Source: Parcubacteria group bacterium (lineage in GTDB: Bacteria; Patescibacteriota; JABMPQ01). From it: a stretch of 51,410 nt of DNA. Where the stretch lies: assembly GCA_013202585.1 (NCBI GenBank), contig JABMPQ010000039.1:1-51410 (forward strand), read 5' to 3'. The position numbers were made by a program, and so were the translations under genes. The first letter of the stretch is position 1, and each line of letters begins with the position of its first letter. A model generated the notes under the pieces. That model had not been told where the DNA came from and ran no database searches. It worked only from the letters and a program-made list of their open reading frames with translations. Positions 43,761 to 49,143 of the stretch are shown in pieces.

Positions 43761-44006
43761 ATGAAATTCTATTATACATATGTCCTATCGAGCAAAGATG
43801 GTAGGTTGTATGTCGGTTACTCTGAGAACATTAGGAAAAGAGTAGCAGAGCATCAACGAGGATTAGTTAGGTCGACCAAGTCTTATAGGCCATGGCAATT
43901 AGTGTACTATGAGGCTTGCTTGGAGAAGGAAGATGCGATAAAAAGAGAGAAACAGTTTAAGACTGGTTTCGGCCGTGCCTATTTAAAAAGAAGGATAAGA
44001 ATTTAA
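43761..44006 (+). CDS. short GIY-YIG nuclease-domain protein (YhbQ/UPF0213-like)
   Basis: The 81-aa protein is a single GIY-YIG domain: YYTYVLSSKDGRLYVGYSEN carries the two signature strands (YTY and YVG), followed by the catalytic-helix segment RKRVAEHQRG and the conserved Glu in AIKREKQFK. Such stand-alone domains are common in Patescibacteria and may act in DNA repair or mobility. Here it lies exactly between the tRNA-Gln fragment and the intact tRNA-Gln, suggesting that it arrived with the duplication. Confidence 0.85.
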   Translation: MKFYYTYVLSSKDGRLYVGYSENIRKRVAEHQRGLVRSTKSYRPWQLVYYEACLEKEDAIKREKQFKTGFGRAYLKRRIRI

Positions 44007-44014
44007 ATAATAAA

Positions 44015-44086
44015 TGGGGAGTAGCCAAGTGGTAAGGCACCAGGTTTTGATCCTGTGATTCGGGGGTTCGAATCCCTCCTCCCCAG
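44015..44086 (+). tRNA. tRNA-Gln (anticodon TTG)
   Basis: A 7-bp acceptor stem TGGGGAG (44015-44021) pairs with CTCCCCA (44079-44085), with discriminator G44086. The anticodon stem CAGG/CCTG encloses loop TTTTGAT, giving anticodon TTG (reads CAA/CAG). The T arm is GGGGG-TTCGAAT-CCCTC. The weak U1-A72 first pair and the G discriminator are Gln identity features. CCA is not encoded. Its first bases are duplicated at 43637. Confidence 0.96.
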
Positions 44087-44125
44087 GAAAATATTATCTA
44101 TTAGAACTCGGCAGTCTGGAGCGAG

Positions 44126-44150
44126 AAAGCCCTAATTAAAGGGCTTTTTA
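44126..44150 (+). terminator. terminator after tRNA-Gln
   Basis: AAAGCCCT (44126-44133) pairs with AGGGCTTT (44140-44147), followed by TTTA. The cassette-type island begins right after it. Confidence 0.8.
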
Positions 44151-44183
44151 TGATGAAAGGGGGAGTTCTAATTGGGGTTTGAG

Positions 44184-44206
44184 CGGGGAGAGTGGGATTT
44201 AGAACT
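44184..44206 (+). repeat. left-edge copy of a short island motif
   Basis: GGGGAGAGTGGGATTTAGAAC (within 44185-44205) resembles the bases that follow the terminator of repeat copies 2 (46524 onward) and 4 (48126 onward), which share GGGGGARAGTG and an AGAACTACTAG-like tail. It occurs here after the tRNA-Gln terminator, at the start of the array. Confidence 0.5.
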
Positions 44207-44229
44207 GGGTTGGTTTCGAGCAAATTGTG

Positions 44230-44258
44230 TTGACATAATTATATATTTATCGCATATT
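44230..44258 (+). promoter_or_regulatory. promoter of the zinc-finger/67-aa gene pair
   Basis: TTGACA (44230-44235), 17 bases, CATATT (44253-44258). Confidence 0.65.
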
Positions 44259-44295
44259 AAATAGTCGTTCTGGTACCACCCTTTTTCTTTATGGA

Positions 44296-44368
44296 GTTCA
44301 TTTTAAGTCCTGTAATCTTAGTGAATGTGCGTGTCTTTCTAAAGAATGAGCTTTAGAAGGAAATGAAC
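44296..44368 (+). promoter_or_regulatory. structured leader of the zinc-finger gene
   Basis: An outer pair GTTCATTT/AAATGAAC (44296-44303 with 44361-44368) encloses a perfect hairpin TTCTAAAG/CTTTAGAA (44337-44344 with 44351-44358). There is no T tract, and the Shine-Dalgarno sequence lies 13 bases downstream. This looks like a folded 5' leader rather than a terminator. Confidence 0.45.
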
Positions 44369-44392
44369 ATTTATCATCTTGGAAGGTGAATT

Positions 44393-44587
44393 ATGTCACA
44401 AGGAGCAAATTGCTCAGACGTCGATCGTGTTTTAAGTAATACGGGACCCATATCTGATGAAGTATTAGAACAAGTGGGAGAACATCTGGAAACCTGCAAG
44501 CGCTGTCGGGCTGTCCTTGAGCTTGGCGAACTAATACAGATTCCGGACGATGAACTAAGGGAGTTATTAAAAAATGTCGAGCAATAA
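44393..44587 (+). CDS. small ZAS/zf-HC2-like zinc-finger protein
   Basis: The 64-aa protein carries H31-x3-C35-x2-C38 (HLETCKRC) with an upstream C7, the arrangement of the zinc-binding anti-sigma (ZAS, zf-HC2) domain. There is no membrane span, so it would be a soluble anti-sigma-like or metal-sensing protein. It is acidic at the C-terminus. A clear Shine-Dalgarno GGAAGG lies 6 bases before the ATG. No sigma-factor gene is adjacent in this window. Probable co-transcription with the next small gene. Confidence 0.7.
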   Translation: MSQGANCSDVDRVLSNTGPISDEVLEQVGEHLETCKRCRAVLELGELIQIPDDELRELLKNVEQ

Positions 44588-44697
44588 CTTCTTCTGGTGG
44601 GTGAAGGAAAACCACGTTCCTAGCGCGATCGGTATGGTCAACGATAGATATCTTCAAAGACACACACAAATGATTTATGTAAAAGGAGGTGTCTGTC

Positions 44698-44901
44698 GTG
44701 ACCAAAAAAACTGAACCGCTGAAACGTAACATTCTTCGCCCCGAACGACCACCCTGGCCTGATGACCCCAAGTCTATGAAGCTTTATCGTCGACACGCCG
44801 AGGATCTTGACGAGATCTGGAGAGGACACTCTCCAGTTATTCTCGGTACAATGTCCCAAACATTCGATGATGGTGATGGAGACGAGAGCTCAGAAGATTA
44901 G
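44698..44901 (+). CDS. 67-aa charged protein of unknown function
   Basis: The start is GTG at 44698, chosen because AAAGGAGGT (44681-44690) lies 7 bases upstream; an earlier in-frame GTG at 44689 falls inside that Shine-Dalgarno sequence and is unlikely. The product begins MTKKTEPLKRNILRPERP, is Pro/Arg-rich in the first half and ends in an Asp/Glu/Ser tail (DDGDGDESSED). It has no Cys and no membrane span. I do not recognise it. A terminator and repeat copy 1 follow. Confidence 0.65.
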   Translation: MTKKTEPLKRNILRPERPPWPDDPKSMKLYRRHAEDLDEIWRGHSPVILGTMSQTFDDGDGDESSED

Positions 44902-44916
44902 AACTTTCAACCCCCT

Positions 44917-44950
44917 GGCTAGCACGCTACCATACGTACTAGCCTTTTTT
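44917..44950 (+). terminator. terminator of the zinc-finger/67-aa pair
   Basis: GGCTAG (44917-44922) pairs with CTAGCC (44939-44944), then TTTTTT. Repeat copy 1 starts directly at its T tract. Confidence 0.75.
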
Positions 44951-45116
44951 AATATATATAGTGAGTAGCAGGGTAGGGTAAAATCTGATAATATATAATT
45001 AGACTTGTGGACGTAAATCAGGAACATAAACATATTCCTCCTGCCGCTGAATTATAGTTCTAACGTTGTCCACGATGTGCAGTAGATTATTTTAAGGCTT
45101 ACATCAGCCTTTTTTT
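44951..45116 (+). repeat. island repeat, copy 1 (full length)
   Basis: Copy 1 of a dispersed element of about 165 bp. In order it has TATATAGTGAGTAGC, the G-rich block GGGTAGGGTAAAATC, a TATAAT box (44994-44999), GTGGAC (45007-45012) directly followed by GTAAATC, a CAGGA/TCCTG hairpin, the long invariant GAATTATAGTTCTAACG, GTCCAC (45068-45073), GATGTGC, and the terminator AAGGCT/AGCCTT with seven T. It lies between the 67-aa gene and the radical SAM gene. In this copy the second pairing has one mismatch. Confidence 0.9.
45006..45116 (+). ncRNA. candidate structured small RNA from repeat copy 1
   Basis: A -10-like TATAAT at 44994-44999 predicts a start near 45006, just before the first pairing arm, and the Rho-independent terminator (45094-45116) sets the 3' end, giving about 111 nt. 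Whether it is an independent RNA or a leader of the radical SAM mRNA cannot be decided from sequence. No -35 box is visible; the conserved G-rich block occupies its place. Confidence 0.5.
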
Positions 45117-45200
45117 GATACAGAGTTTGGCTCTGGAAACAAATAATAAAAAACGTTACAATAACCGTCAGAGAAACATACAGTCAAGGGAGGTTCTTTC

Positions 45201-46307
45201 ATGGACTGGGGATATATGCTTGGTAGCACCTTTAAAACGCGCTGTGGCTGGATCTGGGAGATAGATAGGAGAGTGCGAGCCGGTCAGCTGCCTCCCGCCT
45301 ACCAGCGAACGGTAGTTAATCTGAGCGCAGCTTACTTCTTCTGGGGTTTGCTCAGTCGTCATTTGATCCGTGTGAGAAAAAGCTTCTCGCCCGTCGAGCT
45401 GCTAGTATCTATCACGGACTGGTGTCCTCACCAATGCCGCTATTGCTACAATCGCTCTGGTCAGGGTGAGTGTAAAGCCACCTACATCAATTTGGATCGG
45501 TTGAATGTAATCCTGGATGAGGTAAAAAAGGCTTTTGGCATCCGCTTTGCTGTCATCACTGGGGGAGAACCTTTTCCCTATGTGCTGAAGCTAGCTCAAA
45601 GACGACCTGACTTCACCTTCTTCGTTTACACCAGTGGGAATATCAGCGAACGTGCTTGCCAAGAAATGGTCAAGTTGGGTAACATCATTCCAGCTTTGAC
45701 TATTGTGGATGTCAATCCGGAGGTGCATGATTATATTCGGGGATCAGGAAGCTTTCAGCGGATTATGACAGCCCGGACACGGTTGCAATCTCATCAGCTT
45801 CCCTGGGGTTGGTCATTGACTTCATCACGGATCAATTTCCAACAACTGGTCAAGGGTGGACTGCTGGACAAGCTGGCGAGTTATCAGCCCTACTTTATCC
45901 GTGCCATGCCATGGATGCCAGTGGGACGATCAGATGAAGACCAAGTATTGTCGCTGGCGGAAATGGCGCAGGTGGGAAGTAATATTCGGGAGGCGCAGCA
46001 GCGAGGTATAGTGGTTTTCGACTATATCACTGCGCCAGTGGGTTATCCTTGTCTGGCGGGCGGGCGGCGTAGTTTCTTTGTGGCGCCAGATGGAAAAGGC
46101 GGCCTACGTATTTCACCTTGTGTCTTCATGGAAGGAGAGGTATCAGTCCCGATCACCTTTCGTGTTGATGGCTCGTCTACTCTACTGGAAACACTCCAGA
46201 ATAATCCTTGGTTTGTAAGTGCTAGAGATCTAGCGGGTCGTCATCAGTGCATTATTCACGCGAATCGCAGTGACTGGCCTCAGCTGGTGCGAGGAGAAAA
46301 AAGATAG
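45201..46307 (+). CDS. radical SAM enzyme with SPASM-like C-terminal cysteines
   Basis: The 368-aa protein has the radical SAM cluster motif C75-x3-C79-x2-C82 (CPHQCRYCYN) and the SAM-binding GGEPF at 121-125. The C-terminal part has YPCLAGGRRSFFVAPDG and ISPCVFMEG, like the auxiliary-cluster SPASM or twitch regions of peptide- and cofactor-modifying enzymes. The first 60 residues contain a hydrophobic patch (AAYFFWGLL). The substrate is unknown; no obvious Cys-rich peptide precursor is adjacent. A strong Shine-Dalgarno AAGGGAGG lies 7 bases before the ATG. It is flanked by repeat copies 1 and 2. Confidence 0.88.
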   Translation: MDWGYMLGSTFKTRCGWIWEIDRRVRAGQLPPAYQRTVVNLSAAYFFWGLLSRHLIRVRKSFSPVELLVSITDWCPHQCRYCYNRSGQGECKATYINLDRLNVILDEVKKAFGIRFAVITGGEPFPYVLKLAQRRPDFTFFVYTSGNISERACQEMVKLGNIIPALTIVDVNPEVHDYIRGSGSFQRIMTARTRLQSHQLPWGWSLTSSRINFQQLVKGGLLDKLASYQPYFIRAMPWMPVGRSDEDQVLSLAEMAQVGSNIREAQQRGIVVFDYITAPVGYPCLAGGRRSFFVAPDGKGGLRISPCVFMEGEVSVPITFRVDGSSTLLETLQNNPWFVSARDLAGRHQCIIHANRSDWPQLVRGEKR

Positions 46308-46314
46308 ATTGCTT

Positions 46315-46351
46315 GAGGGGATAGTTTCTACAACTATAACCCTCTTTTTTT
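46315..46351 (+). terminator. terminator of the radical SAM gene
   Basis: GAGGG plus ATAGTT pairs with AACTAT plus CCCTC (46315-46344), then seven T. Repeat copy 2 begins within a few bases. Confidence 0.85.
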
Positions 46352-46356
46352 ATCCA

Positions 46357-46520
46357 AATATATAGTGAGTAGCGGGGTGGGGTAAAATCTGATATTATAA
46401 GCTCAAGCTTGTGGACGCAAATCAGGTATATAAATATACTCATTCTGTCTCTGAATTATAGTTCTAACGTCGTCTACGATTTGCAGTAGATATTATTAAG
46501 GCTTGTTTAAGCCTTTTTTT
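46357..46520 (+). repeat. island repeat, copy 2 (full length)
   Basis: It has the same order of parts as copy 1. The G-rich block reads GGGGTGGGGTAAAATC. The first arms are GTGGAC (46411-46416) and GTCTAC (46472-46477), which pair with one G-U. The second arms GCAAATC (46417-46423) and GATTTGC (46478-46484) pair perfectly. Terminator AAGGCTT/AAGCCTT (46498-46515) with T tract. The -10-like box is displaced (TATTAT). Confidence 0.9.
46410..46520 (+). ncRNA. candidate structured small RNA from repeat copy 2
   Basis: Bounds are inferred as for copy 1: from just before the first pairing arm to the end of the T tract. The terminator loop (GTTT) differs from copies 1 and 4 while the stem is kept, as expected for selection on structure. 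Confidence 0.5.
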
Positions 46521-46654
46521 GATGGGGGAGAGTGTGGACGGTAGAACTACTAGATAAAAAAACTGCTCACAACGACTTGACTCTCGACACGCTGTACGTT
46601 ATTTTCAAAGTACAAGATGTCAAGCTAGAGCAATGTTCTAGTAAAGGAGGTGGC

Positions 46655-46819
46655 GTGTTATTGATCGTAATGATTTTTTTTGTCTGTTCAGGTTTAGCAT
46701 TCGTACTTTTAGCGTTTGAGGCGTTCGAGGGCGGCGATGCTCCTATCGGATTAGTACTTCTCGTCGTCGCCGTTTTAGTGTTCTCATGCACGAAGACTGC
46801 CTGCGGGGCGCTTTTCTAA
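46655..46819 (+). CDS. small two-span membrane protein
   Basis: The frame is open from 46532, but the only good ribosome site is AAAGGAGG (46643-46650), which supports a start at GTG 46655 (4-base spacing) or TTG 46661 (10-base spacing). From 46655 the product is 54 aa: two hydrophobic segments (about 2-21 and 31-46) separated by an acidic turn (EAFEGGDAP), with a Cys-containing end (SCTKTACGALF). I do not recognise a family. Small hydrophobic proteins of this type can be toxins, transporter regulators or holin-like; none is supported specifically. Confidence 0.55.
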   Translation: MLLIVMIFFVCSGLAFVLLAFEAFEGGDAPIGLVLLVVAVLVFSCTKTACGALF

Positions 46820-46854
46820 AGCTCTTTTCACTTGTTCATTCGCAAGCAGTATAT

Positions 46855-46882
46855 GAGGCTTCAACTGAAGACCTCTTTTTTT
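46855..46882 (+). terminator. terminator after the small two-span gene
   Basis: GAGG plus CTTC pairs with GAAG plus CCTC (one unpaired A) around AACT, followed by seven T. It abuts the repeat core copy 3. Confidence 0.75.
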
Positions 46883-46888
46883 ATCCTC

Positions 46889-46917
46889 AATATATAGTGA
46901 GTAGCAGGGTAGGGTAA
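46889..46917 (+). repeat. island repeat, copy 3 (29-bp core only)
   Basis: AATATATAGTGAGTAGCAGG followed by GTAGGGTAA matches the first 29 bases of copies 1 and 2 and then stops abruptly. Directly after it comes the minus-strand terminator of the 46966-47364 gene. The isolated core defines the 5' conserved block as a separate unit. Confidence 0.85.
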
Positions 46918-46947
46918 TAAAAAACTGCTCACCGTGTGGGTGGGCAG
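46917..46947 (-). terminator. terminator of the 132-aa membrane protein gene
   Basis: Read on the minus strand, CTGCCCACC/GGTGAGCAG forms a 9-bp stem with one G-U, followed by TTTTTTATT. A related sequence ends the other minus-strand gene (47474-47504). Confidence 0.8.
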
Positions 46948-46965
46948 CACGTTGCAAATTTACTA

Positions 46966-47364
46966 CTAATACGTAGTAGTGGCTAAAAGACAAAGAAAAT
47001 TAATCAAGACAAATGTACTGATAATTAAAGTTAAAATCAATATCTTTGTCAGCTTCTTTCTAAATTTATCGATTATTAATTTGGAAGCAGTTCCAGTAAT
47101 AGTAACAATAATTATATTAAAAACTGAATAAGTTAAATCGCTAAATTCGAATAATGGATCACATAGAATAGCAATATATAAAGCCATACCACTTATATAA
47201 AGACTGAATATATACAAATCAGCTATAATTTCCTCTGGATAGAAAGGCCATATAGATTCGATAGGATCTACAACAATAGGGACGAAATTTACAAATATAA
47301 CTACCAAAACTCCAACCCCCAGTCCTATATAAGTGCCCCCATTAATATATTTTTTCCAGTTCAT
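46966..47364 (-). CDS. 132-aa membrane protein, four predicted spans
   Basis: Hydrophobic segments lie near residues 9-33, 48-68, 75-95 and 106-129, with a basic loop (KLIIDKFRKKLTK) before the last. It is very A+T-rich compared with all neighbours. Unlike most island genes it lacks a Shine-Dalgarno sequence. I do not recognise a family. It is transcribed against the rest of the array and has its own terminator. Confidence 0.6.
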   Translation of the reverse strand: MNWKKYINGGTYIGLGVGVLVVIFVNFVPIVVDPIESIWPFYPEEIIADLYIFSLYISGMALYIAILCDPLFEFSDLTYSVFNIIIVTITGTASKLIIDKFRKKLTKILILTLIISTFVLINFLCLLATTTY

Positions 47365-47473
47365 ATTAGTTAACTAGTAAGCTAAGCGTATTCAGTATAT
47401 TACATGAATGGGTTATTTGTATAGAATAATCAATAAAGTTAATTTGACACCGTGAGATGTCGAATTGAATGGA

Positions 47474-47504
47474 TAAAAAAACTGCTCACCGTGGGTGGCA
47501 GCAG
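47474..47504 (-). terminator. terminator of the 90-aa protein gene
   Basis: On the minus strand, CTGCTGCCACC pairs with GGTGAGCAG around CAC, with a 2-base bulge, then TTTTTTTAT. The GTGAGCAG-T arm is identical to that of the 46917 terminator. Confidence 0.75.
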
Positions 47505-47576
47505 CGTGAAGAACAATGTCAGAACAGTAGTTTGTTGGTGGGCACAATGTACTCAACGAGAACGCGAATCAGGATA

Positions 47577-47849
47577 CTACTCTCCCAAAGTTGGCAAATC
47601 TCCTGGCGAATTTAACTTCAGTGGCGCATACTTGATAACTCCTCTTCCAGGAAGTTTGATGCCACCTTTAACTTGCTTTTGCCATCCTTGCTCACCAACG
47701 CCTTCGCCAGCGAAACACCACCCTCCGAAATCTCCAAGGGTCCATTGTAGATAACGTGCGGGGGAACCATCCTTAAACTCTACTTTGAGCACTTCCCCAT
47801 CGAAGTTCCCTGTCACCCCAGCCATTGTCATCAACGATCCAGTATCCAT
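47577..47849 (-). CDS. 90-aa protein of unknown function
   Basis: The start is ATG at 47849, preceded by the Shine-Dalgarno CTGGAGGTAATT; an upstream in-frame ATG at 47891 has no such site. The product begins MDTGSLMTMAGVTGNFDG, is rich in Gly and aromatic residues (DFGGWCFAGEGVGEQGW) and probably all-beta. It has no signal peptide or membrane span and a single Cys. I do not recognise it. A + strand frame opposite it (47452-47754) is its shadow. Confidence 0.6.
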   Translation of the reverse strand: MDTGSLMTMAGVTGNFDGEVLKVEFKDGSPARYLQWTLGDFGGWCFAGEGVGEQGWQKQVKGGIKLPGRGVIKYAPLKLNSPGDLPTLGE

Positions 47850-47966
47850 AATTACCTCCAGGTTTGCAGTTGGACAATCATTCCTCAACAAAGATATTCC
47901 ATTTATGGACTATCTAATCTCACCAAAGTGCAATTATTATATTCTACATATCTCCTTGATATTGTC

Positions 47967-48121
47967 TAGAGTAGCGGGGTAGGGTAAAATCTGATAATAT
48001 ACAATTAGACTTGTGGACGCAAATCAGGAATGTGAATATACTCACTCTGTTGCTGAATTATAGTTCTAACGTTGTTCACGATTTGCAGTAGATATTATTA
48101 AGGCTTATTCAAGCCTTTTTT
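47967..48121 (+). repeat. island repeat, copy 4 (full length)
   Basis: Same order of parts; the first few bases (TATATAGTG) are replaced by TCTA. First arms GTGGAC (48013-48018) and GTTCAC (48074-48079) pair with one G-U at a different position from copy 2. Second arms GCAAATC (48019-48025) and GATTTGC (48080-48086) pair perfectly. Terminator AAGGCTT/AAGCCTT (48100-48117) with loop ATTC, then T tract. The -10-like box is TACAAT. Confidence 0.9.
48012..48121 (+). ncRNA. candidate structured small RNA from repeat copy 4
   Basis: Bounds are inferred as for copy 1. It ends 68 bases before the separate promoter of the 142-aa gene, so here the RNA is more likely an independent transcript than a leader. 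Confidence 0.5.
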
Positions 48122-48188
48122 GGTTGGGGGAAAGTGGGATCAGACTACTAGAAAAGTGCCAAATGTGTGTACACATTACCAAAGTGAC

Positions 48189-48217
48189 TTGTATTTTATC
48201 GTTGTTTGTGTTTTAAT
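48189..48217 (+). promoter_or_regulatory. promoter of the 142-aa protein gene
   Basis: TTGTAT (48189-48194), 17 bases, TTTAAT (48212-48217). Confidence 0.5.
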
Positions 48218-48282
48218 GAAATGCTACTAATCACGAATGATCTTTTTACGTTGAGCCCAACCCAAGAAATAGGAGACATGGA

Positions 48283-48711
48283 ATGACTCAGCAACAACAA
48301 CACATCATCGACCTCGACGCCGACCCTTTTCTGCCCAAGGGTTGGAAGGGTGTGGAGGAGCATCGGAAGGGCGGCCAGTTTGAGTTTGACCCCACCCAGG
48401 TCGCGCTCTACCTAAGCGAGCGCCAGAAGGGCGGGAAGGTTATCGGTGGTCACGACCTCCGCGAGGAGTTGAAGGACAGGCCGGTCTTTAACGCCAATCT
48501 CCTCGACTGGTATCTGGTGCATCCCGAGCACATCCCCGAGGAGTGGAAAGGAAAGGCGATCTGCTTCTGGGGGACCATCTACCGCAACGCCCACGGCAGG
48601 CTCGTGATCCGTTGCCTCATCTGGAACGGCGATCGGTGGGACTGGAGCTACCGCTGGTTCGACGAAGTCTTCCGCGGTAGCGGCCCGGCGGCCGTTCCCG
48701 CAAGCGCTTAG
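48283..48711 (+). CDS. 142-aa G+C-rich protein with a Trp-rich C-terminal half
   Basis: The sequence has an N-terminal helical part (DPTQVALYLSERQKGGKVIG) and a Trp/Arg/aromatic-rich end (FWGTIYRNAHGRLVIRCLIW, then GDRWDWSYRWFDEV). I recall similar proteins, often multi-copy, in Patescibacteria; no function is known to me. G+C content and codon use are clearly higher than in flanking genes, a sign of separate origin. The Shine-Dalgarno AGGAG lies 9 bases before the ATG. It lies between repeat copies 4 and 5 with its own promoter and terminator. Confidence 0.7.
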   Translation: MTQQQQHIIDLDADPFLPKGWKGVEEHRKGGQFEFDPTQVALYLSERQKGGKVIGGHDLREELKDRPVFNANLLDWYLVHPEHIPEEWKGKAICFWGTIYRNAHGRLVIRCLIWNGDRWDWSYRWFDEVFRGSGPAAVPASA

Positions 48712-48781
48712 CCCTTGGGCTTTAGTTCTTTGGTCTCTGATTTCTGACCTTTGAACTCTGCCCTTGGATTTCGAACATTCA

Positions 48782-48819
48782 ACCCGCGTTAGTTTTACCG
48801 ACTAGCGTGGGTCTTTTTT
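48782..48819 (+). terminator. terminator of the 142-aa protein gene
   Basis: ACCCGCGTTAG (48782-48792) pairs with CTAGCGTGGGT (48802-48812) with G-U pairs, then TTTTTT. Repeat copy 5 starts at its T tract. Confidence 0.8.
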
Positions 48820-48949
48820 ATATAGTGAAGTAGCAGGGTAGGGTAAAATCTGATAATATATAATTAGACTTGTGGACGTAAATCAGGAACATAAACATAC
48901 TCACCCTGTCTCTGAATTATAGTTCTAACGTTGTCCACGATTTGCAGTA
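48819..48949 (+). repeat. island repeat, copy 5 (3' truncated)
   Basis: It matches copy 1 almost base for base through TTTGCAGTA and then diverges, losing the terminator. First arms GTGGAC (48872-48877) and GTCCAC (48933-48938) are perfect. Second arms GTAAATC and GATTTGC pair with one U-G. It precedes the secreted lamin-tail protein gene, which has its own promoter. Confidence 0.9.
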
Positions 48950-49005
48950 TTAGGGTGTAAAAAATGCTCTGAAGATCATATTTAGATCAAACCTGTGGAC
49001 AAACA

Positions 49006-49035
49006 ATACGCAAAATGCGTATTTTGTTTTATAAT
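49006..49035 (+). promoter_or_regulatory. promoter with upstream palindrome for the secreted protein gene
   Basis: TATAAT (49030-49035) is a perfect -10 box. The -35 region is occupied by the perfect inverted repeat ATACGCA/TGCGTAT (49006-49012 and 49016-49022), a possible activator or repressor site. Confidence 0.55.
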
Positions 49036-49047
49036 GAGGGCAAACAT

Positions 49048-49113
49048 AAACAAAGGGTAAAACCCCTTTGTTTACTTACTCGTTCGGCCAAGTAAAAATA
49101 AATTATTACTTGG
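49048..49113 (+). promoter_or_regulatory. two-hairpin 5' leader of the secreted protein gene
   Basis: AAACAAAGGG pairs with CCCTTTGTTT (about 49048-49073) and GCCAAGTAA pairs with TTACTTGGC (about 49087-49113). Neither is followed by a T tract, so they should stay in the mRNA. They may stabilise it or control translation. No Shine-Dalgarno sequence follows. Confidence 0.5.
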
Positions 49114-49143
49114 CGCTCTCTCGTTAAACAAATAACAAAACAA

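Noticed and set aside
44265-44292. T-box-like GGGTGGTACC on the minus strand
   Set aside because: The motif match is short, there is no specifier-loop leader or terminator around it, and no minus-strand gene follows.
44698-44901. RiPP precursor for the neighbouring radical SAM enzyme
   Set aside because: The peptide has no Cys, no Gly-Gly leader boundary and no repeated core; it is separated from the enzyme by a terminator and a repeat. Proximity alone is not enough.
46532-46654. Longer N-terminus for the small two-span protein
   Set aside because: The extra 41 codons start at a GTG with no Shine-Dalgarno sequence and run through repeat-related sequence, while a strong site precedes 46655.
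47452-47754. 100-codon + strand reading frame
   Set aside because: It is opposite the 90-aa gene and its terminator; the minus-strand gene has a good ribosome site and terminator.
44951-48949. CRISPR array
   Set aside because: The repeats are about 165 bp, are separated by whole genes and have no uniform spacers; no cas gene is present.
44951-48949. Integron attC sites
   Set aside because: I did not find the RYYYAAC and GTTRRRY core pairs at the ends of the copies, the internal pairings cross instead of nesting, and no integrase is in the window. The cassette-like layout is still notable.
44951-48949. Type III toxin-antitoxin RNA repeats
   Set aside because: Those are short tandem repeats of about 35 bases before one toxin gene; here single long copies are spread over 4 kb between unrelated genes.
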